Origin: Parelaphostrongylus tenuis
Lineage: Eukaryota > Nematoda > Chromadorea > Rhabditida > Metastrongylidae
Assembly: GCA_019055375.1 (NCBI GenBank)
Contig: JAHQIW010006142.1
Coordinates: forward strand, 57,618-121,617
Direction of reading: 5' to 3'
Length of the DNA: 64,000 nt
How positions within the stretch are numbered: position 1 is the stretch's first letter; each line of letters opens with the position of its first letter. Shown piece after piece: positions 21,346 to 33,309 of the stretch. Under the pieces are notes generated by a model. It worked only from the letters and a program-made list of their open reading frames with translations. It made no database searches and was not told the DNA's origin. A program made the translations under genes and the position numbers.

Positions 21346-21779
21346 ACATAGTGACACTATTGAGGAGGTACTGGAAGGCATCAGCGTGCAAACTCGTAAG
21401 TCTTTAGGATGAATTTTGAAACTCCAAAAACGATCAGACATGAAAATAACATATAATCAACCACAGTGTGAAGCCTTATCCGAAGAATCCCCGATTTAAG
21501 CAAAATTAAACGTTGTTGATGTGAACAATGCTTATGTGACGCTTAGAATTGAGCTCTCATCAAAAGCAGGAAATGTCAGAAAATGAAATATAATATGGTA
21601 TCGTACGCCTGCGTCTCCTCCCAAATAGTTAACCGCCTCATTGTAGCTAAAAGGTGTTCGTGAGCATTAGATTGCGACGTACAGCAAGAGTTACAACTTC
21701 TCAACAAAGCTTCCCAGGCTGACAAGGCCCGACGTTTCAACCCGGAAAGAAAAGCTAAGAGTAAACTGTAATAGGAATG

Positions 21780-24700
21780 ACCACCGTCTTGGTAGCTACC
21801 AGTCACAAAGTAGCGAACCCCTCTGATCCACAAGGGCCGGCAACTGCCTGGTGTGATGATGACTCGGACCAGGAGGAGTTCCTGACTAGGCGGGCTTCGG
21901 GACTTCAGAGGACGAAACCTGCTACTCAGGTAAGTAGATTTCTGACTCAGTACACTGCATACTGGGTGCCCAGCTACGACGTCGGGTGATGCGACGATCA
22001 TTGAGAGGCGATTAAATCTCAGCTTCAACGTGACGTCAATGATCAAGGACAAAACAAACACGTTCATGAGTTGCCTTAGAGACTGCTTCTAGCTTTGTAC
22101 CTATAACATCAAGATAGTCTCCACAGACGCCGACTTTACGCACTTCTTAAAGCCACTAACCACATAAAATTTCATGTTTATGTTTGATTTATTGCCATAC
22201 AAGAAACGAAAAGCAATGAAACGACATAGGCAATTGCCGATGGAGGTCTCGTTATTCGTGAAGCAAAGTTTCCGTCAAAGGGTGTAGGATGAGTCGGCTT
22301 TGCCGTTTTCCTCGCACGTCTCCTATCTAGTCATTTCGTATGAAGTTCAATCACCGCACCTAGCTACCCTTCGCCTCCAATTTCCGCGTTAAAATTTTAA
22401 TATCATCAGCTGTTACTCACCAACTTTTACAGCTACTGACAGAAAGAGACGAATTCTAGAACAAGTGCAGGAAGTCATCTGCAGCTAAAATTTCTTGTAC
22501 AAATTCGCTGTTGGAGACTTCAAGGTTAGATCAGAAACAGGTAGCAAAAATGAATACCGGACAAAAAAATTTGGAATGGGAAAACGATTCGAAAGAGGAC
22601 AACGTCATGCAGGAATTCTGTCTGCGGCACGTCTCCGTACTAACTCATTTTCGAGAGAAGCCAAAATCGCCGATGGGCATGGTAGTTCCCTAATGACACG
22701 ACTCACGCGAGAACAATCATATAACCACGAAAAGAAAATCCTTTCTGACACTTCAGTGGTACCAGGAATCTTTGCGGGACCTGATCACCGTCTCTTGCGT
22801 GCAAAGATTCAATTTAGCCATAATTTGGAAAAAAAGTGCTGTAATTGCTCAAGAAAAGCGAATAAAGTCGTGTGCGGCAACGATGTTGTCAATAAAATCT
22901 ATTCCCACACTACTAGCAGATAAAAGAAGCCCCGACCGAAGACTATGAGCTGCTTTTCGATAGAGTCAAACCTTGCACCAAGTTGGCACCAGTTCCTAAA
23001 ACAAAAAGTTTTTATTGCATCTCCACTGCTACCAGATTTTGCTCAAAAAAGAAAGGAATCGATACTCGTCTTCTGCAGCAAACCTAGGTAGGCTAATAAT
23101 CAATGTTAAGCGCAGGAAATTGTGGCAGGAGCATCTCTATGAGTGCAAGCAGAAAAGGTTGTTAGAAGCAGCACAAAATTCATCTAGACCGATGAAATAA
23201 CGTCTGAATCTCTACAACTATCATGTCCCGCTATTCGCCCTGAGAATGAAGATGGGATTATCACTACAGTCCCGCCATGATATGGAATTAATAACGGAAA
23301 CTTTCTATACCACTTTTTTCCGTGCCACAACTTCCGTCTCGAACACCGAAATCCTCGCTGGTGAGGAGTCACCTAAGATTATAACCTCTGAAATTCGAGT
23401 TAAGATTGAAAGCATGAAGAGAGGCACAGCTTCAGGACTTGATATATCACTGCCGATTCCTTGGAGCTGGCGACCACAGTCCGCATGTACTTATTGCGGG
23501 AAATGATTTTATGACTGCAGAAGGAAAAAATTTCAGATCAGTGTAGGACATCGCGCACAGCCTTTGTACCCAAGAGGGGTGACAACAGGAATCTTTGTCA
23601 CTACCGCCCCATATGCTTGCTGAGTGTACTCTCCAAGCTCCTTACAGAAACTTTTCTTTTGCGCATAGCGATAATCTTGAATGAGGCAGAGCCAGTCGAA
23701 CAAGCAGGATTTTGTAAGATTCTGCTGCAGGGATTACATGCAAGCCGTGTTGCGGGTCACTGCAGTCAGTCGAGAACACCTTATGCTCTTTGCTCTAACC
23801 TTTATCGATTATGAGAAAGCGTTTGGCAGTGTCGAAACAAAGCTAATCCTATCAGCGCTGGTCGACTATGGCACAGACTCATCTTATACACAAACACAAA
23901 CAGACTGCGATCGAATTTCCTTCATTAACCCTGCACCATACGAATCGGAAAAGAGGTTCGAGAAAACGACACTATTTCGTCACAGCTGATTACCGCCGCA
24001 CTGGAGTGGATGACGAAATCGCTCGGTTGGGAAGAGAAGGGCAAACAAATTAATGGCAAATTCCTGTTGAATTACCGCTTTGCACACGATATCGTCTTTT
24101 ACTCTAAAGTACCAGTGAAGCACAGACGATGTTCAGAAAACTTATCGGACTTGGAAAATGTTGGGGCTATACATAAACAGGACGAAGACACAGCTCATGA
24201 AGAATCATAGTATAAAGAAGAAAAAATCGTTGCATGATTCTTTGATCAAGGAGGTCTTCTCGAATGTACCCCTTGGACTTTCAATGAAGATGGAGAAGGA
24301 CATGAAGGAGAATCTAGACAGAAGAAGGAGAGCAGCATACGCCGCATTTGAGGTTCTCAAAGGAGCCACCGATCAGATAACGGACCATAATTTGCGCGCC
24401 AACGCTTCCGCTACAACAGCACTCCTAGCGTTCTGCGATGAGCAGAGATAGGCTGATACCTCTGCCACGTCAAAAAGTTTGCGTATCACTCATAGGGGGC
24501 TCGAACGAAGTCTTTTGAAAGTCAGCCGTCACTCACAGCGTCTAGCCGATCTGAGCAGTACCAAACCTCGGAAGCTATCTTGTTTTCATAATCCAGAAAT
24601 ATACACATCGATAGCGAAGCAAATGGGTCGGCCATTTAATAAGAAAAACAGATGGCAGATGGACGAAAAAACATTGAGCGAACTCGAAGAGAACACAAGT

Positions 24701-24955
24701 ACAACCTTTGGAGACCACATAAATAATGGACGGAGCTGCTTGTAGCTCGAGTCAACCAGCTGTATCTGCAGATGACAACAGGTTTGGATTCACGGAATGG
24801 GCCTCACGTACGTCACCATACCCAAAGCAGACCACCACCGTGGGCGACAGCTACGCGAGAGAGAAACGCATGGAAACTATGCCGAGACCCTTACTACTAG
24901 TGAAGACGGTCCGTCCATGCATCCAAGTAAGTATGTGTCATACGTCTATTCTTAG
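21780..24955 (+). pseudogene. RTE-1 non-LTR retrotransposon, decayed near-full-length copy (E1)
   Basis: Blocks run in the order of an RTE element. A leader at 21936-22010 is shared with the copy at 52790. The endonuclease begins near 22200 (QETKSN, then FPSKGV). Reverse transcriptase follows, with RGTASGLDI near 23420, YEKAFGSVETK near 23810 and RFAHDIVF near 24080 in place of the catalytic FADD. A C-terminal tail ends near 24955 (ATCCAAGTAAGTATG). Many stops and frameshifts are present. The Asp-to-His change alone would inactivate the polymerase. Confidence 0.8.
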
Positions 24956-25569
24956 AAAAACGTGAAATTGCTCGATTACTAGCCATCATATTTGGAAAAG
25001 AAGGGTCCAAACTTCTTACTAGCTCAAAAAGGATGGTTCGAAGGATACAAATCCTTGAAAGTCTTCATAACAGAATAAACATCCTAAGGTAATCTTCCGC
25101 GCGACAGTAAAAAACTGGAGGGTTGACTAACGCCTGCGCTAGTAAACACCTACCCACCATCTTGGTACCGACTCGTACCAAAGTGTTGAATCTCCCTCTG
25201 CTCTATTAAGACCGCCTACTTTTTGCAATTGTAACGTTCTAAGGCAGTATCCAGTATTAGGCAGTATTCTAAGGCAGGATGACACCGAGGCTTCAAGAAA
25301 AGTCACAAAAAATTTTTCCCTCAATACTTCTCCCACTGGATGCTCCTTACGACGTCATATGATGAAACGACCGGTAAAGGGCTATCAGGTTTTGAGTTCA
25401 AAAACGTCACCATTGACTACGCCAGGTTATTCTTTCACGTCCTCTTCTATGTCGAAAAGTCAGTATCATGGATTGACACTTACAAAATTATGCAGCTGAT
25501 GAGTGCCAATTTCAATTACGTACTACAGCATTTTGGAAGGAGTTACGAGCAAAAAAAAACCTTCTAAAA

Positions 25570-28165
25570 ACGCGTTATTTGACACCTTAATGCAAAATTG
25601 CGAACAACCAGCGAAATCGAATGCAGGGTAGGAAGACCGGATTGGTCGAGTGGGTTGAAAACAAAGAGCGCCTCGCAAGATTCCTATCCGCAGCACACAC
25701 TTTCCGCAGAAACTCCTTTTCGAAAAAAAGAAAGCCGTTGATGAGCATGAAATTCTCCTAACGACGCCACTCATGCGAAGTTCGGTTATATTTTTTATGA
25801 ACAAATAATGGTTCCTGACATCTTAATGTAACACTGATTCTATACAAAATCTGTTCATAGCCGTCACTTGCGAAAAATCGATTCATTCATAAGTGGAAAA
25901 AGATTTGCTGCCGTGGTCAAAGAAAATCAGAGCGAGTTGTTTGAGACAGAAGATTTTCCAGTAGTCCTTCTCTCGTATGATTGATAGGTGACGTGGGACA
26001 CGATTCATGACTAAAAGCTGCCTGTCGATAGGCTCAAAAGTTGTGACAAATCAGTATCAGTTCCTAAACGAGAAGTCCATATTGAATTATTACTACTACC
26101 ACGGATTTGTTCAAATGCGAAGGAGATTAAAGTGTGATTCTTGCAAAAAAGCTACCAATAAATTCTAGCTGTAAAATATTTTGGCAATAGGGTTTACACT
26201 GCTATAGGCAAAAAGTTAATAGAAGTGGTCAGAAACGTATCTAATCCGAGGAAATGCCGTTGATTTCTTTGACGCTATGTTCTGCAGTTCGCGTTATGAA
26301 TTAAAATGAGTCATCATTTTATCCCGCCGCCATATGGAATTCGATATTGAAAATGTTATATACCAATCTTTTTTGTTCTACAACTGTCAACTCTAGACCG
26401 CCTACTCCACCCCCTCTGGACCTATAGCCTCTAGCGTTGTGCATCTAGCATTGGCACGCTGCTGCCCTAACAATGGCAGGCTGTTGTGTCTGACAGTGGC
26501 GCGATCGGGATTAGAGGTGCAGAGGAGGTGAAGCAGACCGTTTAGAGTTGTAAAATAGAAAAGCAAAGGTCGTGAGTCAACGTTTCTGAAAGCGTTAATA
26601 AAAAGCTGTTCACATTAGACGCTTTGGAGTTCAAGTTGCAGGATTAAGAAGGGCACAGCTTTAGGACCTTGTAATATCAATGCCGATTTCCTCAAAGCAG
26701 GTGACCACAATCCGCATGTACATCTCGCAAAACATATCATACCTTCGGGACGAAGACATCTCAGACCAGTGAAGGACCTCGCGTACGCTAATCCTACCTA
26801 AGAAAGGTGACATAAGTGATCTTCGCGGCCCCGTCCAATATGCCTGCTGAATGTACTATATAAGCTTTTCACGGAAACCATTCTCTTGCACATCGTGAAG
26901 GTCTTGGATGAGGCACAGCCACTTGAGCAAGCAAGAATGGAAAAAGGATTCCCTGCATGAACTACATTCAAACCGTGTCTTGGGTCGTTGAAGTCTGTCG
27001 GGAATACTGTATGCCTCTTATACTACACTCTTTGACTATGAGAAAGCGTTTGGCGGCGTCTTAACGAATGTAGTCCTATCAGTGCTCGTTGACCAAATTG
27101 CAGAGCCGTCCTATGTACATATTAAGTGTTTTCTGTCGAGACTGTAGCACAAAAACATGGCTTTTCCATACCCCACAGCATACTCATAGCAAAAGGGTTT
27201 GATAAGGCGACACTATATTGCCAAAGCTGTTCACTGCTGCATTACAATGGATAATGAATTCATGCGACTGTGACGAGAATGGCACACGTATTAATGGAGA
27301 TTTCCTATCGAACCTTTATTGTTCTGACGGCATCGCCTTTTGATTAAGGAGTTTACTAGCTGAACAGAGACATCATTCAGCAACAGCAGCAAAATGAAGA
27401 AGACGGATGCACTACACATAGTCAGGACAAGGATTCAGTTTATAAAAAAATGAATTTTACGATGCTGAACAAAGCAAACTAGATGCTTACTAATTACGAC
27501 GATTACCTCAGGGGATTACCATGGATGTTAAATGAAAATCAAGAATAGAATAAAGGAAGATTTGAATAAAGAAGAAGCGGCATGGGTGGCATTCGGCTTT
27601 TCAAAAAAATCGACCCAAAAATTAGCAGTTTCAAACTTCGTAATCACCTCTTTTATCCAGCAGTTCTTCCAGAACTCTGTCATGCATTAGAGACATGAGC
27701 TCATAGTTTGCCCATCTCAACAGATGTGCGCATTAACCACGGGGCACTTAAAAAACTTTTGAAAGTTAGTCGGCGCTCACAACTTCTTTTCATTTTGAGC
27801 AGCTTAATTTGTATATTATTTCATCATTGGGATATAAGTATGTACATCGTCAATAGAAGACAGATGTGCTGGTCTTGTAATACGATAAACAGGTGACACA
27901 TAACAGCGAAGAGGATCTGAAGAAAAAGTAAGTGTATTTCCAACCGACCACCCATTCGATGGGCAAACGAGCCTGTGGCTAACGGCAAGCGCTTGCATTT
28001 GCACATGGCGGCGAGTTTGAACGTACAAAATGGACTTCGTCTACATCGCTACGTTCGAAACACACTATTACAATATGCCACAATTGCGCAAAAGGAAAAC
28101 AAGTGGAAATGAGGGACCTGTACTACCAACTGGACGGGCCATGCAAGTCATCAAGTAAACAGGTA
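25570..28165 (+). pseudogene. RTE-1 copy, more decayed (E2), carrying a foldback insertion
   Basis: Endonuclease remnants lie near 25620-25780 and reverse transcriptase remnants near 26650-27350 (VLDEAQPLEQA, YEKAFGGV). The palm motif reads YCSDGIAF near 27322. A decayed 3' end at about 27850-28165 mirrors the end of E3. The 5' boundary is unclear; the frame at 25340-25567 is unassigned. A foldback element sits at 26388-26550. Confidence 0.7.
26388..26550. mobile_element. Short foldback element inserted in RTE-1
   Basis: The left arm TCAACTCTAGACCGCCTACT continues through CCACCCCCTCTGGACCT. It is complementary, with few mismatches, to the right end AGGTGAAGCAGACCGTTTAG AGTTG. RTE-1 sequence homologous to E1 continues on both sides. 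The element is about 163 bp and non-coding. Confidence 0.62.
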
Positions 28166-28529
28166 TTGGATCTTACTCGAGTCACTCGCAAATGGTAGGA
28201 CCACAAGAGCACAGGTGGTTAAACTTGATTTAACGGAAGCAAGGATTAGGATGGTCATAAAATGCCAGCTACGATTTTCAGGATATGGGGATGTTACACA
28301 TTCATGAAAATTTGCGGGGTGTTGCACCATAAATTTTTGTAGCTACATTCTATTCATGTGTTCACCGAGTATCGCGACTAAAATCAAAGCTGTGGGAATA
28401 CCGAAAAGAAAACGTAGATCATTTTATAGTATTCATGCAGACAACTAGATGATTGCTGCTACTGGAGTTCAGGGTGATGATCTTTCTTTATGATGACCGT
28501 AGACTGCTTTGTAGCATTGAAAGAATGGT

Positions 28530-28620
28530 GACAAAGCGGGTGTCAGTAGTTCGATGGGATAGCGCACTCGCCCACAAATAGGGTGAAATGCGGGTTCGAA
28601 TCCCGCCTGTCGCACAGGCT
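28530..28620 (+). repeat. tRNA-like sequence, probably a SINE head or pseudo-tRNA
   Basis: Contains an A-box-like TAGTTCGATGGGATAGCGC and a perfect B-box arm GCGGGTTCGAATCCCGC. The 3' strand (CTGTCGCA) does not pair with the sequence at the expected 5' end, and no normal anticodon arm forms. Related B-box pieces at 11455, 18681 and 61925 suggest a dispersed family. Confidence 0.5.
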
Positions 28621-28829
28621 TTGTACATCACTCAAAACCATTGAGGATCTTTTGAAGTATTTGAAAAAAAGATTGTTATCGACTTTTGCGTGGCTAATGA
28701 AAGTGATGAAAAACTTCTGCGAATGCTGAGATAGAGTGAACAGCTGCTCTTCAGATATGTTTGAAAACTTCTTAGTAAGCTGCAGAAAAGAATCATTTTG
28801 AGCCGAAACTTACACATATTAATGTACTT

Positions 28830-29075
28830 CATTGAACCGTCTTCACAGTGTTTTTTCCACTGCTTAGATCCCAGTTCATCTGGAATATAATTCGCTTATC
28901 TGTCTTCTTCGTTAACGCGGTAGAAAACTTGTAAGCGGGTCTCCTTGCAATCTCGAGGTTAGCCTGGCTGTAGCGCTCCATAAGGCATTGTTGTTGACTG
29001 CTGGACAGAATTTGAGGATGGAGTACATACGCCGTTACGAGCATCACAACCACGCGGCCACGTGCAACCAACTCA
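28830..29075 (-). mobile_element. SINE-2 copy, minus strand
   Basis: On minus it starts CGTGGCCGCGTGGTTGTGAT, then passes CAACAATGCCTTATGGAGCG and ends AACACTGTGAAGACGGTTCA, matching the copies at 2697 and 4605 block by block. Confidence 0.6.
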
Positions 29076-29263
29076 TATTAACAAGGACAGAAAAATTTCT
29101 GTCAAAAGTCCTAGGCCACGTATGATATCACGTCAGTCATAATAATTGCTTTAGTTCTTAACAATACCTTTATGATTTTTCTAACGAAAGTTTTATCGCA
29201 GAATAATAATTCACTTTTCTATTTATTTCTCAAATAGTAAAGCTGTTTTTGAGCAGTGAAGTA

Positions 29264-29371
29264 ATGAAATGTTTTTACAAAGTTCGCCCACTATTGCTTC
29301 AGGATGGATTTATGGGTTTCATTTTTCGTAGTGACGCCTTGACATCTGCCGGCTCACCACCACTCGAAGAG
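29264..29371 (+). CDS. Candidate exon, unknown
   Basis: Acceptor GAGCAG is followed by EVMKCFYKVRPLLLQDGFMG, then FIFRSDALTSAGSPPLEE and a consensus donor GTAAGT. A second frame at 29404-29551 (NFMKCPTFIGTNSLHCGALC, then DIHPQEYRYASKIWNLGG) is also protein-like, but its phase does not join simply. It may be a decayed gene. No family was recognised. Confidence 0.3.
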
Positions 29372-29939
29372 TGTAAGTTTTCTCTAATATTTCGTATTGA
29401 TAAGAAAACTTCATGAAATGTCCAACTTTTATCGGCACAAACTCTTTACATTGCGGAGCACTATGTGATATTCATCCACAAGAATACCGGTATGCGAGCA
29501 AAATTTGGAACCTAGGTGGTCTGGACCTGCGAGTGCCAAATCCGGGAAATTAAATGCTACTCAATAAACGGTCAAATTCTTAATCTTTGTTTGTCTCAGC
29601 CTTTTCTAATCGTATCGGTGCTATCAGCAATGACCTATCCACGAGAAACAAGGCGCCTATAAAACATACGTCTTAATTATTTAGAAGGCCTATGATTTAT
29701 TTTATTGCTCTCACCTAGTTGTTTACAGTATAAGGTATCGAATAAAGTCATAAATCACGTGACAAATGAGAGAAAACGACTGGAATGTAAAAGTAGATAT
29801 TAGTCTGAGATGAGACAATAATGAACGAAGGACAATAGAGCATGAAGAGAAAAATATTCTTATTGACGTTTGAAAATATGTTATAAAAACGAACGTTTTG
29901 ATTGTGAAGAGTTCCACAATATTCGAGAATGAGCAGCAT

Positions 29940-30173
29940 TTTACCAAAGGATCATTAGATTGTTCCCATACGCTTACGGCGAAGATGAACAAAGAAAAAC
30001 AGATGATTTGCCGTGATAGACAGAAGGAAAATGATTGTCAGATGGCTCGTGTTACTAGACAAATCGAGAAATGGGATAGAGCTGGCCGCAGTTTGTGTTC
30101 CAACGAATCGCTAAGTAGCGTTCATGAGAGAAATGCATCCATTGGCAATGGCAGCTGTTCGGATAATTCATAG
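29940..30173 (+). CDS. Candidate 3' terminal exon, charged Ser-rich tail
   Basis: The open frame includes KMNKEKQMICRDRQKENDCQ, then RVTRQIEKWDRAGRSLCSNE and ends SSVHERNASIGNGSCSDNS before TAG. The charged, Ser-rich character suits a cytoplasmic C-terminus. The acceptor is not certain (ACCAAAG or GAGCAG). No family was recognised. Confidence 0.35.
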   Translation, partial: FTKGSLDCSHTLTAKMNKEKQMICRDRQKENDCQMARVTRQIEKWDRAGRSLCSNESLSSVHERNASIGNGSCSDNS

Positions 30174-30534
30174 TACCAGCCGATCAACACAGAGTTCACT
30201 TTGAGAGGATTACCTGTTCATCAAAATAATTGCCAAAATGTCTCCAACACCATGTAATTTCATGATGACAAGATGCGAACTAAACAATCTTTCGGTATAT
30301 TTTTATATGTGAAGAGTTAGCCGTCGAAAGCGATCTGCTTGTATCTGACAATGTACACTGTATACGTTGAACGTGATGGCTCAAAGATAGAGATGAAGAT
30401 TTAGTGTAAACATTCTCTTTTCAATGGTTTGTTTTGCTAGGCAGGAGTTTCTTACCAATGCTATGTGTACATTTGATAGATTATCAGGCACATATAAATG
30501 AGCTGTGGCTTGCACAAAAAGCTCCAATATCAGC

Positions 30535-30610
30535 GCCTGATAAGATTTAGACGCTCTCACGTTGTTCAATCTCTGAAGAATACGCCACGTATTCATCTCC
30601 ATCAAGCATG
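30535..30610 (-). repeat. SINE-1 3' fragment, diverged
   Basis: The minus strand reads GAATACGTGGCGTATTCTTC, then AGAGATTGAACAACGTGAGA, a diverged version of the SINE-1 tail GCATGGCGCATCCCTCAGGG. Confidence 0.45.
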
Positions 30611-30644
30611 GTTAAATGTAAATGATCACATATATGATATAGTA

Positions 30645-30666
30645 AAAAAAATATATATATATATAA
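30645..30666. repeat. (AT)n microsatellite
   Basis: A short alternating AT run, of no further significance here. Confidence 0.7.
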
Positions 30667-31299
30667 AGCAAAATTGATGATCACTAGATATATGTAGTGA
30701 TTTTATAATGACAACCACTATTCTGTCGAGCACAGTGTTTCACTTTCCCTGACAGGTGTGATATTAATTCTCTGACCACGAAACACAAAAGGCTTGCGTG
30801 CCTAGGTGTTGAATCGGACCAAACCACGAGTGTACCGCAGACCACTTCTAACCACTACGTCACACGTATCTTTTCCATTGGATAGCTTACAAAAAAATTT
30901 CCGTTATTGTTTGTTTATCAAGCCGTTTACTTAGAGCCTTAAATAGGCCATTTTAAAACCTTTTGTCAAGATCTGATATGCTGAACCAGTGAGGAATTAT
31001 TGTAGTTACACTTTGATATAGAGAAATAGTCGATGTACTAAAATTTTCGCTATATACATAGGATGAGCTGTGGGTTCACTAATAGTTTAATGATCAATAT
31101 GAATCATCATGTTTACTGGAATCGCTACGCAATCAATGGTCTTGAACGCTGACTCTTTAAATGATACATTTTTGACAGGAAAGTTCACTTCTAGGAAACG
31201 ATGATAAACGATGATGACTATCAATACATGTCTCATAAAGCAGTCGACCGAGATTTACTATATACAAGCACAACCAGCATTTTAGGTAAGGAAGGACAA

Positions 31300-31376
31300 A
31301 AATAAAAGATAATCTCTCGGCGTTCATCAATCCCTGAAGGATGCGCCATGCATTCGTCTTCAAGCGAAGGAAAGAT
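31300..31376 (-). repeat. SINE-1 3' fragment
   Basis: The minus strand reads GAATGCATGGCGCATCCTTC, then AGGGATTGATGAACGCCGAG, the conserved SINE-1 3' block. Confidence 0.65.
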
Positions 31377-31401
31377 GCTCATAATAGGAAGTGTATATCA
31401 C

Positions 31402-31537
31402 CTGGTGGTTTTGCTGACTCCAGTCGTTCTTTAATGCCCATATCTAGGAAGCGCAGAAAAGTCCTCTTCTCGATCGCCTTTTTAATTATCCTCTTTGCTA
31501 GCCTATAATAGCTACCGAGTCGATCATCAGCTGACAT
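31402..31537 (-). CDS. Candidate 5' exon, unknown
   Basis: ATG at 31537 opens MSADDRLGSYYRLAKRIIKK, then AIEKRTFLRFLDMGIKERLE and SAKPP, ending in phase 1 at AG|GTGATA. The frame is also open upstream of the ATG, so it may be internal. A SINE-1 fragment lies in the presumed intron after it. Basic and helical; no family recognised. Confidence 0.38.
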
Positions 31538-31599
31538 GGTTCGACTGTGTGATTTTCTGTCGTGCAAGTGCAATATTGTGAACCGAAAGCTAAATATCA

Positions 31600-33072
31600 G
31601 CAGTGAAAGAAAAGCACAAATAGAATAGTGGGGTTTCGACCGATAGAGGTTGAAATTGTATCATGAGGTAAAATATACATATTTGAGGAGATAGAACAAA
31701 GTCTAACCACCACAACAAGAAAGCAGTTTATATGGTAAACAATAGAACGAGCAATTTTATGAGCTTGAAAAATTTTCTGCTCTGCATGTTCTCCAGATGT
31801 CAAAAATATATGGAGAATTACCAATAAACCAACTTCATTAAATAAAGAAGTTTAGCAGCTCAATTTATGCCCTATATTCTGATACTATTTTATTTTAAGT
31901 TGTCATAATAGATCATGACTATCGCATACAACGCACGATTTCATAAGAATATGTATTCAACAAGCTGGAAAAGATAGAGCTGAGTGTCGCACCTAATAAC
32001 ATATGCGAACTAATTTACCGTATACAAACATACAATAGAAAACAAAGCTACCTTGAAGTCTAAAAGTCCCCACATTTCATGCTTTCCAATTCGTGAAAAT
32101 TATCTTGATCCAAAATTTGTGTGTGCTGATGAATACGAGCTCAAATGGCAAAAGCGTTCAGATCTTTATTCAGCTAAACTAAAATCAGGGTCGTTACTCT
32201 GGGCAACAGCCGCGGAATTTTTTGACTCTGCCATAAAATCCGTTGGTTATTGTACAATATCGCGAGATTTCATTTAATGTCCAAGGTAATGTTTTCATCC
32301 CACTGGCAATTTCTAATTTTCTCAAGCACTACAATATCACGAATAGTAGCTGTGACATTTTTTACCGTGATCGTTACCATCTTGTATATAAGTTTCAAAC
32401 GAAATGGCTATAGATTGTGCTCAAATTGCATACACATCCACTAGGTGCAGCTAGGTGAATAAAATAACCTCTTTTTCCAGTTACAATAGTCATAAATTAG
32501 TAGGTCTCGAAAACTACCTGAGTTGTTTAAAATAAAGCTTTATCAGTGAATGTCCTTTCAATGATAAAACGTGTTTTGGCGAGATAGTGAAATCTACGGT
32601 GAATCGAAAGATTTGTTCCATGTCCTTTGATAGCGCCATCTCTTAATTGACGGCTCTAAAAAAAGCCCTTGATCATAAGTGACCGTTTACATGTAAAATA
32701 GTGGATATTTTTCACACTTGCAGCACCACTAAACTGACCCATAGATAGCTGCCGCTTATCCATGAGCCAAGAGAAACTTCGTTTCATCGAACGTTAAACG
32801 CTCGTTAGTAGGTATACTTGCAGATGGCAAAAATTTGGGTCTTACAGAGCAACATTAACTCTTTATGGAAACGGCCGACGGCAAATATATGATATGAAGC
32901 TGTAATATGTTAAGAAAACCTAAGTGTTCTGTGACTCCCTTGTTCCGATACAACAGTGCAACAGTCAATTACAGTCAAGATTGAGCTTTTATTGTAATAA
33001 ACATGCACTTTTTCTATCACTTTGTTTTACCCGTATCACAAGTTTTTACTGGGAAGATTTCAGTATTTTCAG
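31600..33072. other. No firm gene; weak open frames
   Basis: Plus frames at 32053-32277 and 32250-32444 (the latter with a hydrophobic run VAVTFFTVIVTILYISF) might be exons of the gene ending at 33300. Their phases do not join in any simple way. Confidence 0.25.
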
Positions 33073-33300
33073 CATCGTAATCATAGTTTGATTGAAAATC
33101 TGCTTCTTTATGAATGTCGTAGAATAATGGATGACGACTCTCCTTTCATTCTTGAAGATTGCGAGGTTTACAGTTCTGCGTATATCGTTGCTGATTACCG
33201 GAGAGTGTTAGAGGGTGGAAAATCAACCACTCGGCGAACCACGCTGAACACCACAATCCACTCTGCCAAAGGCTTAAAAGTGACCAACAATCAGTATTAA
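33073..33300 (+). CDS. Probable 3' terminal exon, unknown protein
   Basis: Acceptor TATTTTCAG is followed by 75 codons: HRNHSLIENLLLYECRRIMD, then DDSPFILEDCEVYSSAYIVA, DYRRVLEGGKSTTRRTTLNT and TIHSAKGLKVTNNQY, then TAA. Composition is strongly protein-like. Upstream exons were not identified and the family is unknown. Confidence 0.45.
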   Translation, partial: HRNHSLIENLLLYECRRIMDDDSPFILEDCEVYSSAYIVADYRRVLEGGKSTTRRTTLNTTIHSAKGLKVTNNQY

Positions 33301-33309
33301 ACTATGAAA

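Noticed and set aside
21576..22067. 163-codon open frame on minus
   Set aside because: It lies opposite the RTE-1 leader and endonuclease start, which are shared with 52790-53200 on plus. It has no motif of its own.
28530..28620. Functional tRNA gene
   Set aside because: The T-arm is perfect, but the acceptor ends do not pair and no normal anticodon arm forms.
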